A stretch of DNA of 12,146 nucleotides from Thermodesulfobacteriales bacterium (GCA_026985945.1 JALSPN010000120.1:1-12146), one strand, 5' to 3'; numbered from the stretch's first letter, positions 1 to 6,473 are shown. Made by a program: numbers and translations. The notes: generated by a model from the sequence alone, not told the origin.

Positions 1-122
1 TCCGCTGCCTCTTTCATGACCCGGGCACATTCAAAAGCTATCTCTAAATCCTCAAGCACACAGGGTCCGGCGATCAAAAGGGGCCTTCCTCTACCCACTT
101 CAAAGTCTGCAATGCGAACCAG
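1..122 (-). CDS. kdsA: 3-deoxy-8-phosphooctulonate synthase, N-terminal fragment
   Basis: KdsA condenses phosphoenolpyruvate with arabinose 5-phosphate to give KDO 8-phosphate, the precursor of the KDO sugar of lipopolysaccharide, in the cytoplasm. Only about 40 codons are in the window; the gene continues past the left edge. The visible part reads LVRIADFEVGRGRPLLIAGP, then CVLEDLEIAFECARVMKEAA. The IAGPC motif near residues 17-21, so close to the N-terminus, fits KdsA. The start is odd. A strong Shine-Dalgarno AAAGGAGGTGG (138-128) lies 8 nt before CTG 122-120, and that CTG falls where KdsA homologues begin with MV-I-. The in-frame GTG at 131 lies inside the Shine-Dalgarno itself, and the GTG at 98 has no ribosome site. 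The alternative family is type I-beta DAHP synthase, which has a similar AGPC motif but usually more sequence before it. Confidence 0.72.
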   Translation of the reverse strand, partial: MVRIADFEVGRGRPLLIAGPCVLEDLEIAFECARVMKEAA

Positions 123-157
123 TAAAACCACCTCCTTTAAATTCCCCCTCCCTTTGA

Positions 158-176
158 GGGAGGGAGAGGGGGTGGG
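158..176 (+). other. G-quadruplex motif in repeat unit 1
   Basis: The + strand reads G3-A-G3-AGA-G5-T-G3, four G-tracts with loops of 1, 3 and 1 nt, which meets the usual definition of a stable parallel G-quadruplex. It overlaps the right arm of the unit 1 hairpin, so the two folds would compete. Folding is a prediction from the sequence pattern only. Confidence 0.55.
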
Positions 177-252
177 TGGAAGCTGTCGCAAAATGTTAAG
201 CTTACTTACACCCCCACCCCGGCCTCCCCCTACGAGGATCCCCCTCCCTTGA

Positions 253-273
253 GGGAGGGGGTTAGGGGGTGGG
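253..273 (+). other. G-quadruplex motif in repeat unit 2
   Basis: The + strand reads G3-A-G5-TTA-G5-T-G3. The loops of 1, 3 and 1 nt are the same as in unit 1 although the 3-nt loop sequence differs (TTA versus AGA). It again overlaps the right arm of the hairpin. It lies about 140 nt upstream of the UPF0280 start and on the template strand side of kdsA. Confidence 0.55.
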
Positions 274-366
274 TGAAGGTCGGGCAGGGTGAAGAGCTCC
301 ACTCCGCCCCACCCCGGCCCTCAGCTATTTCGCACGAAAGATCAAGTCGAAATCACCTCTCTTCTC

Positions 367-400
367 TTTTGGGCTCTGGAAGTGTATTTTAGCCCCAAAA
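367..400. other. inverted repeat just upstream of the UPF0280 start
   Basis: TTTTGGGCT (367-375) and AGCCCCAAAA (391-400) can pair over 9 bp with a single bulged base, around a 15-nt loop. In the + strand transcript the hairpin would end 16 nt before the ATG at 417 and could affect ribosome access. It lacks a following T-tract on either strand, so it is not an obvious terminator. Its function is unknown. Confidence 0.35.
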
Positions 401-416
401 AGGCCTGGTTGCTAAC

Positions 417-1151
417 ATGAATTTTGAGCTTCGAAGCTACCGCACTCAAATAAAGGGGAAGGGCCTAAAGCCCTTTCGGGTAGTTTGTCGGGAGTCCGAT
501 CTCCTGCTTCTGGCAGAAAAAGACCTTTCTCAGGAAGCCCTTGAAATCCTGGTTAAGCTCCGGAAGGCTCTAGAAGCTTATATCACGCGTCATCCGGCCT
601 TTCTTCATTCTCTTAAGCCCTTGCCTGAAGATCCCAAAGCTCCCGCCATGGTGCGGAAAATGTATCGAGCTGGAAAAGCCGTCGGGGTAGGGCCCATGGC
701 CGCGGTGGCCGGAGCCATTGCCGAAGAAGTGGGGAAAAAGATCCTCAGCCAGGGTTTAAGCCGCGAAATCGTGGTCGAAAACGGAGGAGACATCTTCCTC
801 GCCTTAAACAGGGATACCACCGTAGCCGTCTTGGCCGGGAGATCCCCTCTTTCCGGCAAAGTGGGGCTTAAAGTGCGAAAAAAATTTATGCCATGTGGCG
901 TTTGCACCTCTTCAGGCACCGTGGGGCACAGCTTAAGCCTTGGACGGGCAGATGCCCTCTGTGTGATGGCCCGCGATACCGCCTTTGCCGATGCCTGTGC
1001 TACTGCTCTGGCCAATAAGGTGAAGAAGGCCCGAGACTTTAAAAAACTGGAAAAAATTCTCCCACACATCCCGGGCCTTATGGGGGTGGTCTGTATTCTG
1101 GAAGAGAGGCTTTTCGCCTGGGGAAAGGCCTTAGAACTAGTGGCCCTTTAA
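417..1151 (+). CDS. UPF0280 family protein (ApbE superfamily)
   Basis: This 244-residue protein belongs to UPF0280 (COG2122), a family of unknown function in the ApbE (flavin transferase) superfamily. Motifs that match the family are VGPMAAVAGAIAEE (91-104), VVENGGDIF (119-127), CTSSGTVGHSL (163-173) and AFADACATALAN (189-200). The GGD, TSG and AD-x-x-AT blocks correspond to the flavin/metal-binding motifs of ApbE. I see no signal peptide or lipobox, so it should be cytoplasmic, unlike exported ApbE. The length is normal for the family. The ribosome site is weak: AAAAAGG (397-403) is rather far from the ATG. The gene stands alone between the kdsA repeats and the convergent ligase gene, with which it shares a TTAA at the stop codons. 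Whether it transfers flavin is not known. Confidence 0.88.
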   Translation: MNFELRSYRTQIKGKGLKPFRVVCRESDLLLLAEKDLSQEALEILVKLRKALEAYITRHPAFLHSLKPLPEDPKAPAMVRKMYRAGKAVGVGPMAAVAGAIAEEVGKKILSQGLSREIVVENGGDIFLALNRDTTVAVLAGRSPLSGKVGLKVRKKFMPCGVCTSSGTVGHSLSLGRADALCVMARDTAFADACATALANKVKKARDFKKLEKILPHIPGLMGVVCILEERLFAWGKALELVAL

Positions 1152-2059
1152 AGAAAGACTTTTTCTAAAACCGGGGCCCGGAACTGGCCATGATTGGTGA
1201 TTTCCTGAAAAGAGACCTCACAGGCTATTTCCGGTGGCACAAAGAGGGCACCTTTTGGGAAACCGCTTCCCTTTAAACCAGAAGGCCGCTGGTGGAGAGT
1301 GATCTTTTGGAGCCGACTTAAAAGTTCTTCGGCGAGATGGGTATTAAGGCCACTTGCCACCCGACCCCTGAAAATGAGACCCTTTTCCGTGGGTTCAGCC
1401 ACCAGAAGGCTCTTTAAGGTGCCATCCGGTCGCAAGAGATAACCTACAATAAGACAGCGCCTTCGTCCGCGGGGCTTGAATTTGAGCCAGAAATCTACTC
1501 TCTTCCCGGCTAGATAAGGGCTTTCAAGATCTTTGGCCATGGCTCCCTCAAAGCCCAGAGAAATTACCCGTTCGTAAAAGGCCACGCCCTTTTCCAGAAC
1601 ATATTCCGACTCCACCACAAAGGGGCTTTGAGGAAGTATTTCCCGCAGAAGTTCTTTTCGCTGCCGAAGGGGCTTCTTAAGGAGGGGTTTTCCATCCAGA
1701 TAAAGGAGATCAAAGACAAAATAGGTCGCCGGGAGTTGCTGAGAAAGCATTTTTATCTTGAGAGGACTTTTCACGTGTTCTCTTTCCTGCAGGAGCCGAA
1801 AGACGGGTTTTCCATCTTTCAGGACCACGATTTCGCCGTCAAAAACGACCCCGTCCCGAGAGAGTTTTTCGGGCAGATCCCAGAATTCGGGATACCGATA
1901 GGTGATGTCGTTCAGACGCCGGTTTTGCATCCGCAACTTCTTGTTTTCGATAAAAAAGAGACAGCGCGTCCCGTCCCATTTGATTTCATAAAGAAAGCGC
2001 GGGGAATCAAAGGGCTGGGAGAGCTTGGCAAGCATGGGTTTGATAAATTCCGGAAGCAT
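1148..2059 (-). CDS. ligD: ATP-dependent DNA ligase, LigD-type, ligase domain only
   Basis: This is a 303-residue ATP-dependent ligase that would seal DNA breaks as the partner of the Ku protein encoded just upstream. Visible motifs are motif I EIKWDG (25-30) with the adenylated Lys27, FDGE (73-76), motif III FVFDLLYLDG (114-123), motif IV EGAMAK (171-176) and motif V WLKFK (191-195). An OB-fold domain follows from about residue 200 to the end, closing with FRAPVLEKV. The primase/polymerase and phosphoesterase domains of mycobacterial-type LigD are absent, and no gene for them lies nearby. The ATG directly abuts the ku stop codon (TAAATG), there is little Shine-Dalgarno sequence, and translation is probably coupled. 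The 3' end overlaps the convergent UPF0280 gene by 4 nt, leaving no room for a terminator between them. Calling it ligD rather than a generic ligase rests mainly on the ku neighbour. Confidence 0.9.
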   Translation of the reverse strand: MLPEFIKPMLAKLSQPFDSPRFLYEIKWDGTRCLFFIENKKLRMQNRRLNDITYRYPEFWDLPEKLSRDGVVFDGEIVVLKDGKPVFRLLQEREHVKSPLKIKMLSQQLPATYFVFDLLYLDGKPLLKKPLRQRKELLREILPQSPFVVESEYVLEKGVAFYERVISLGFEGAMAKDLESPYLAGKRVDFWLKFKPRGRRRCLIVGYLLRPDGTLKSLLVAEPTEKGLIFRGRVASGLNTHLAEELLSRLQKITLHQRPSGLKGSGFPKGALFVPPEIACEVSFQEITNHGQFRAPVLEKVFL

Positions 2060-2845
2060 TTAAGCCGCTTCTCTCTTTTCGGCCTTTTCAAGGCTTGCTT
2101 TAAGGGCTTCCATGAGGCTTATGACCTTGGCTTTCTCCTCTGCCGCCTTAAGTTCAAACTTTTCACCCCTGGCCTTGGCTTCCACAAGCTTTAAAACTGC
2201 CTCTGCATAACGATCTACCAGTTCTTCAGGCCTGAAATGCTCTGTTAGCGAATCGATTAGCCTTTCAGCAAGTTCAAGGTAGCGGGGATCAAGCCCCTCT
2301 TCTCTGATCTCAATTCCAAGCTCTTCAGCCCTGATTACATCCTGGTAGTAATGAAGGGTAGAGGCCAGAAATTTCCCCTGATAAGGTTTGATAAGGAAGG
2401 GGTATTCCCGTTGCCTGATGACGGCCTGGCCTACGGCAGCCCGGCCTTTGTCTTCCATGGCCTTGTAAAAAATGGCAAAGGCCTCCTGGCCTCCCTTTCC
2501 TTCTGGCAAAAGATAATGGGCATCCGCATAGTAGATGGGAGCAATCTCTCTTTCGTCCACAAAATATTTGACTTCGATGGTATCAGTGGATGCGAGTTTA
2601 AGGCTTGCCAGTTCTTCATCGGTGATGACCACATAATGATCCTTATCAAGGAAATAGGCCCTTACAATCTCTTCGTCCTGAAGGACTTTATCGCAACGGG
2701 GGCAATACTTGAGATATTTGATCCGACTTCCACAATCCTTGTGGATCATGTGAAAGGAGATCGCCCTTTTTACCACCGCAGGGTAAAGTTTTACGGGGAT
2801 GGTTACCAGACCAATCCTTAAAAAGCCCGACCAGGTAGCTTTCAT
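2060..2845 (-). CDS. ku: bacterial Ku DNA end-binding protein
   Basis: Ku forms a homodimeric ring that threads onto broken DNA ends and recruits the ligase in bacterial non-homologous end joining. The 261-residue length is typical. The N-terminus has the family pattern WSGFLRIGLVTIPVKLYPA (5-23) and FHMIHKDCGSRIKYLKYCPRC (31-51), followed by VITDEEL (73-79). The beta-barrel core runs to about residue 215, and a Lys/Glu/Ala-rich helical tail follows (about 220-261), the region that contacts LigD in studied systems. His35, Cys38, Cys48 and Cys51 form an HxxC...CxxC pattern that may bind zinc. The start codon overlaps the lon stop codon as ATGA, and AGG-rich sequence at the end of lon can serve as ribosome site. 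It is the middle gene of the lon-ku-ligase operon. Confidence 0.95.
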   Translation of the reverse strand: MKATWSGFLRIGLVTIPVKLYPAVVKRAISFHMIHKDCGSRIKYLKYCPRCDKVLQDEEIVRAYFLDKDHYVVITDEELASLKLASTDTIEVKYFVDEREIAPIYYADAHYLLPEGKGGQEAFAIFYKAMEDKGRAAVGQAVIRQREYPFLIKPYQGKFLASTLHYYQDVIRAEELGIEIREEGLDPRYLELAERLIDSLTEHFRPEELVDRYAEAVLKLVEAKARGEKFELKAAEEKAKVISLMEALKASLEKAEKREAA

Positions 2846-5232
2846 TTCCTTGCCCCCCTGAGATCTTTAAGCCTTTTGACCCCAAAAACAATTGGCAGGG
2901 CCTCCTCTACCCGGGAAACAAAATGAAAGTGAAGTTTTTCCCGGGCTTCTTTGGGCACGTCAAGGAGGTCTTTTTCGTTCAATTTGGGAAGGATAACCTC
3001 CTTAAGCCCCGCCCTTTTAGCTGCCAGGACCTTTTCCTTGATGCCTCCCACGGGAAGCACCGCCCCCCTGAGGGTGATCTCCCCGGTCATAGCCACTTCG
3101 TGGCGCACCGTGCGTTCGGTAAGGAGGCTTACCAGGGCCGAAAGGATGGCTATGCCGGCACTGGGGCCATCCTTCGGCACGGCCCCGGCGGGAACGTGCA
3201 CATGAATATCGATTTTTTGGAAAATATCTTCTTCGATTCCAAGATCCTTGCTGCGGGATCTCACATAGGAGAGCGCCGCCTCGGCAGACTCTCGCATCAC
3301 GTCTCCAAGCTTTCCGGTAAGAATGAGGCGCCCGGAGCCTTTCATCTTGGTGGCCTCCACAAAAAGGATCTCCCCACCTACCGGAGTCCAGGCAAGACCT
3401 ATGGCCACCCCGGGCACTTTTACCCTTTCGGCTGTTTCAGGAAGATACCTGGGGGGCCCGAGGAATTTTTCGATATCTTTTACCCTGATTTTCACCGGCT
3501 CGGTCCGGCCCTCGGCAAATTCTCTGGCCACTGCCCTGCAGACTGCTCCGATTTCCCTTTCGAGATTCCGCACCCCGGCCTCACGGGTGTAATGCCGGAT
3601 AATTTCCATAAGGGCCCTGTCGGTAAATTTGAGCCGGGCCCTGGTAAGGCCGTGGGCCTCAAGCTGGCGTGGCACAAGATAATATTTGGCAATGCGCAAT
3701 TTGTCTTCTTCCGTGTAGCCCGGGATCTCTATCACTTCCATCCGGTCAAGTAGTGGCCCCGGAATGGTATCCAACATGTTGGCCGTGGCGATAAAAATGA
3801 TCCTGGAGAGATCAAAGGGTATTTCCAGATAATGATCGGAGAAGTTCTGATTTTGTTCCGGGTCAAGCACTTCAAGCAGCGCTGCCGCTGGGTCTCCGCG
3901 AAAATCAGCCCCGATCTTATCGATTTCATCAAGCATAAAAACGGGATTATTGACCCCCACCCGACGCAACCCCTGAATGATACGGCCGGGCATGGCCCCT
4001 ACATAAGTGCGGCGATGCCCTCGAATCTCGGCTTCATCCCGCACACCTCCCAGAGAAATGCGCAAAAATTTACGCCCCAGGGCCTTAGCAATAGATTTCC
4101 CAAGTGAGGTCTTACCCACCCCGGGTGGCCCTACAAAACAAAGAATAGGCCCTTTCATGTCGGGTTTAAGCTTTCTCACCGCTAAATACTCAAGAATTCT
4201 CTTCTTTACCTTCTCAAGATCGTAATGGTCTTCATCAAGGATCTTTTGGGCCTCTTTGAGATCAAGCCTGTCTTCCGTGCTCTCGCACCAGGGAAGTTCC
4301 AGGATCCAGTCAAGATAATTGCGAATAACCGTATATTCTGCCGCCGTGGGATGAAGCCTTGCCAGGCGGTTGAGCTCCTTTTCCGCCTCCTGGCGCACGT
4401 AATCCGGGAGTTTTTTCTTGGAAAGCTTTTCCCTTAATTCTTCAACTTCGGCTTCAATACCTTCGGCTTCCCCGAGCTCCTTGCGAATAACCTTGAGCTG
4501 TTCCCGCAGATAATATTCCCTTTGGGCCTTTTCCATCCGCCCCCGCACCTCGGCCTGAATTTTCTGGCCCAGTTCCAGGATTTCTACCTGTTTGAGCAGG
4601 AGCTGGTGGATTTTCTTAAGCCTTTCTTTGATGTCAAGCGTTTCGAGAATTTCCTGCTTTTCCCCGTGAGAAATATTGAGATGGCTCGCCACCATATCGG
4701 CCAGGGCCCCGGGCTCTTCGATGTTAAAGGCCACCGTTTTGAGTTCACTTGGCAGCTGGGGCGAAAATTCAAGGAACCTGGCAAAAAGCTGTCTTATACT
4801 GGCTACCAGGGCGTCAACCTCCATATCGTGGGTGAGATAATCCTCAAGGGCCTGAACACGCCCTACCAGATAGGGCTCACGGGAAAGGATCTCCAGAAGC
4901 TCCACACGCGAGATCCCCTGAACCACCACCCGCACCTGATCCGGCTCCAGCCGGGTGGCCTTAAGAATGACCGCCACGGTCCCCACGTCGAAAAGTTCCT
5001 TTTCCTCTGCCTGAGGTTCCTTTACCGCCACCACCGCGACCATTCGATCCGTGGAAAGGGCTTCATCGATAAGCTTTAAAAGACCCGGTTCGTGAATCAT
5101 GAAAGGCATCACCATGTGCGGGAACAAGACCGTATCAGAGGGAATAACTGGTAGCTTTTTGTGCCCCTCTTTTTCTTCGGTTTCTGCCGGCAAATCGGCC
5201 TCTTTAACCTGCGTTAATTCCTTCTCCGCCAT
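2842..5232 (-). CDS. lon: ATP-dependent protease Lon
   Basis: Lon is a cytoplasmic AAA+ serine protease that degrades damaged and selected regulatory proteins. The 796-residue protein has the full LonA layout: the N-terminal substrate domain begins at LPVIPSDTVLFPHMVMPF (27-44), a coiled-coil linker spans about 200-300, Walker A GPPGVGKT is at 368-375 and Walker B VFMLDEID at 431-438. The protease domain carries the catalytic dyad Ser691 (KDGPSAG, 687-693) and Lys734 (GGIKEK, 729-734), 43 residues apart as in E. coli Lon. The ATG has a Shine-Dalgarno GAGGTGG (5242-5236) close in front. Lon opens the operon with ku and the ligase; its TGA overlaps the ku ATG. It is divergent from a LysR-type gene across an AT-rich gap, so the regulator could control it. 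Confidence 0.97.
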   Translation of the reverse strand: MAEKELTQVKEADLPAETEEKEGHKKLPVIPSDTVLFPHMVMPFMIHEPGLLKLIDEALSTDRMVAVVAVKEPQAEEKELFDVGTVAVILKATRLEPDQVRVVVQGISRVELLEILSREPYLVGRVQALEDYLTHDMEVDALVASIRQLFARFLEFSPQLPSELKTVAFNIEEPGALADMVASHLNISHGEKQEILETLDIKERLKKIHQLLLKQVEILELGQKIQAEVRGRMEKAQREYYLREQLKVIRKELGEAEGIEAEVEELREKLSKKKLPDYVRQEAEKELNRLARLHPTAAEYTVIRNYLDWILELPWCESTEDRLDLKEAQKILDEDHYDLEKVKKRILEYLAVRKLKPDMKGPILCFVGPPGVGKTSLGKSIAKALGRKFLRISLGGVRDEAEIRGHRRTYVGAMPGRIIQGLRRVGVNNPVFMLDEIDKIGADFRGDPAAALLEVLDPEQNQNFSDHYLEIPFDLSRIIFIATANMLDTIPGPLLDRMEVIEIPGYTEEDKLRIAKYYLVPRQLEAHGLTRARLKFTDRALMEIIRHYTREAGVRNLEREIGAVCRAVAREFAEGRTEPVKIRVKDIEKFLGPPRYLPETAERVKVPGVAIGLAWTPVGGEILFVEATKMKGSGRLILTGKLGDVMRESAEAALSYVRSRSKDLGIEEDIFQKIDIHVHVPAGAVPKDGPSAGIAILSALVSLLTERTVRHEVAMTGEITLRGAVLPVGGIKEKVLAAKRAGLKEVILPKLNEKDLLDVPKEAREKLHFHFVSRVEEALPIVFGVKRLKDLRGARK

Positions 5233-5323
5233 ATTCCACCTCGAAAATAGAACTACCTCGGTCTAAGCTGGAAGTTAAACATTTCCCGCCAGGATTCAAA
5301 TCTCTCTTTTTTCTCCAATTTTC

Positions 5324-5353
5324 ATTCAAAAAAATTGATCAAGATATTATCAA
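5324..5353 (-). promoter_or_regulatory. candidate sigma-70 promoter for the lon-ku-ligase operon
   Basis: On the minus strand a -35 like TTGATA (5353-5348) is followed after 18 nt by TTGAAT (5329-5324) as a possible -10. The second box is a modest match to TATAAT. The region is very AT-rich, so chance matches are likely. I do not see a heat-shock sigma-32 promoter. The -35 overlaps the LysR-type dyads. Confidence 0.35.
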
Positions 5354-5363
5354 AAATTTTGAT
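5335..5363. promoter_or_regulatory. interlaced LysR-type operator dyads
   Basis: ATC-AAAAATTTT-GAT (5349-5363) fits the classical LysR box ATC-N9-GAT / T-N11-A; the arms ATCAAAA and TTTTGAT pair perfectly around one A. A second dyad, TTGAT-N9-ATCAA (5335-5353), shares the central ATC, and TTGATCAA (5335-5342) is itself palindromic. Paired adjacent sites are usual for LysR-type tetramers (recognition and activation sites). The dyads lie over the candidate -35 boxes of both the LysR gene and lon, so bound protein could repress or switch either direction. A short AT-rich palindrome can also arise by chance. Confidence 0.45.
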
Positions 5364-5392
5364 TGATTTTTTAAAAAAGATTCTGCTATCCT
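5363..5392 (+). promoter_or_regulatory. candidate promoter of the LysR-type gene
   Basis: TTGATT (5363-5368) and TATCCT (5387-5392) are separated by 18 nt, and TGC just before the -10 gives an extended -10 (TGN). It would leave a leader of about 45 nt before the translation start. The -35 begins at the last base of the LysR-box dyad, as expected for autoregulation. Confidence 0.45.
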
Positions 5393-5445
5393 AAAAAGCA
5401 AATAAGAGCAAAAATAGGCTATTTCAGAGCAAGGGGGTGGGAAAA

Positions 5446-6417
5446 TTGGCTTTAACCCTCAGACAGCTTGAAATTTTTTTGGCTGTGGCTGAAACCGGCC
5501 ACGTTACTAGTGCGGCCAAAAGGATTCATCTCACCCAGTCGGCGGTAAGCATGGCCATTTCTGAGATGGAAAACATCCTAAACGGTCCTCTTTTTGATCG
5601 GCAAGGCAAAAAATTGATTTTAAATGATAGGGGGCGCTTTTTGCTCCCTTATGCCCGAGAGATAGTAAACAAAGTTCGCAACATCGAGCTCTTGCTTTCC
5701 GAACCGGAAGGGGAACTGGTGGGCCACCTTCATGTAGGTGCCAGCTCTACTATTGGAAATTATGTCATGCCTTATGTAGTAAGTGCCTTCACCAGGGAAC
5801 ATCCCAAGGTCTATATCAATCTAGTAGTAGGCAATAGCAGACAGATTGAACAACAGGTAGAAGAAGGTGTTCTTGACATCGGTTTCATTGAGGGTCTGGT
5901 TCATAGTAACAAGATAGAATCCCAAGAATGGCTTACCGACCGACTCAATATTATCGCCAATCCTCAGCATCCTTTGTGCCAGAAAAAAGAACTCTCTGTT
6001 CATGATCTGGTTGATGCCCGGTGGATTATGCGTGAGGAAGGCTCCGGCACGGCCGAAATATTTAAAAACACCATCTCCAAATACATCTCTAATTTTGAGG
6101 TCTTTTTAGAGCTCGGACACACGGAAGCCATCAAAAAGGCTGTCGAAGCCGGCATGGGGCTTAGCTGTCTTTCGGCCCTTACGGTTTGTAGAGAAGTAGA
6201 AAACGGCTGGCTCAAAATCCTTCATATCCCGGAACTTGAAATTACCAGACAACTTCTCATTATTATCCGCAAAGACAAATTGAAAACCAATCTCCTGCGG
6301 GAGTTCATCTCTTTCTGTAATTTCATAAAGGATTGCTGCCAGGCCTCCGAGATCTGCCTTACTTCACCTTACAAACTCCTTCAACTGTTAGAACATCACC
6401 AGGAGATGGTGGTTTAA
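5446..6417 (+). CDS. LysR-type transcriptional regulator, CysL/YeiE-like
   Basis: This is a LysR-family DNA-binding regulator of 323 residues from the TTG at 5446. The winged helix-turn-helix occupies roughly the first 60 residues (LTLRQLEIFLAVAETGHV, then SAAKRIHLTQSAVSMAISEME). The effector domain begins around HLHVGASSTIGNYVMP, and has the DIGFIEG, REEGSGTAE and VEAGMGLSCLS blocks typical of the CysL/YeiE/CbbR branch, whose members often sense sulfur or small anionic compounds. The TTG start is preferred because AAGGGGGTG (5431-5439) is a near-consensus ribosome site 8 nt before it; the in-frame GTG at 5437 (326 residues) lies inside that site. The tail after FISFCNFIKDCCQA is longer than usual. 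The gene is more AT-rich than its neighbours (a sampled 60-nt line is 42% G+C versus 55% in the TrpB gene). Targets could be lon, its own gene or the two genes downstream. Confidence 0.9.
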   Translation: MALTLRQLEIFLAVAETGHVTSAAKRIHLTQSAVSMAISEMENILNGPLFDRQGKKLILNDRGRFLLPYAREIVNKVRNIELLLSEPEGELVGHLHVGASSTIGNYVMPYVVSAFTREHPKVYINLVVGNSRQIEQQVEEGVLDIGFIEGLVHSNKIESQEWLTDRLNIIANPQHPLCQKKELSVHDLVDARWIMREEGSGTAEIFKNTISKYISNFEVFLELGHTEAIKKAVEAGMGLSCLSALTVCREVENGWLKILHIPELEITRQLLIIIRKDKLKTNLLREFISFCNFIKDCCQASEICLTSPYKLLQLLEHHQEMVV

Positions 6418-6473
6418 GCTTGCACTTTTAAAAACCTTCCGCTAAGAGGATAAAAACCCGAAAGGAGGCGTAA

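Larger units (their letters stand above)
144..322. repeat. GC-rich palindromic tandem repeat, two units of about 95 bp
   Basis: Two diverged copies of one unit lie head to tail. Unit 1 begins with a hairpin CCCTCCCT (146-153) / AGGGAGGG (157-164), then GGGGGTGGGTG (168-178), a less conserved middle, and CCCCACCCCGGCC (212-224). Unit 2 repeats this order: hairpin CCCCCTCCC (240-248) / GGGAGGGGG (253-261) with a TTGA loop, GGGGGTGGGTG (265-275), a related middle, and CCCCACCCCGGCC (307-319). Matching landmarks are 95-97 bp apart. Within each unit the G-rich and C-rich blocks can also pair, so the whole unit is an imperfect palindrome. This resembles the dispersed hairpin repeats (REP/MITE-like) found between genes in many bacteria. 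It fills most of the gap between the divergent kdsA and UPF0280 genes. I see no coding capacity here. Confidence 0.8.

Noticed and set aside
16..252. A 78-codon + strand open frame at the left end
   Set aside because: It is antisense to the start of kdsA and then runs through the C-rich repeats, giving a Pro-rich low-complexity product with no ribosome site.
144..322. The tandem repeats as a CRISPR array
   Set aside because: There are only two diverged units, the intervening sequence is itself repeated rather than unique, and no cas gene is present.
1628..2194. A 188-codon + strand open frame
   Set aside because: Antisense across the ligase/ku junction, and both of those genes are well supported.
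2923..3753. A 276-codon + strand open frame
   Set aside because: It lies wholly antisense to lon, which has full catalytic motifs in its own frame; the product is rich in Gly, His, Phe and Pro as mirrored-codon frames are, with no recognisable motif.
4522..5079. A 185-codon + strand open frame
   Set aside because: Antisense to the N-terminal part of lon; His/Leu/Phe-rich with no family resemblance or ribosome site.
5437..5445. GTG 5437 as the LysR gene start
   Set aside because: It sits within the near-consensus ribosome site, which is correctly spaced for TTG 5446.
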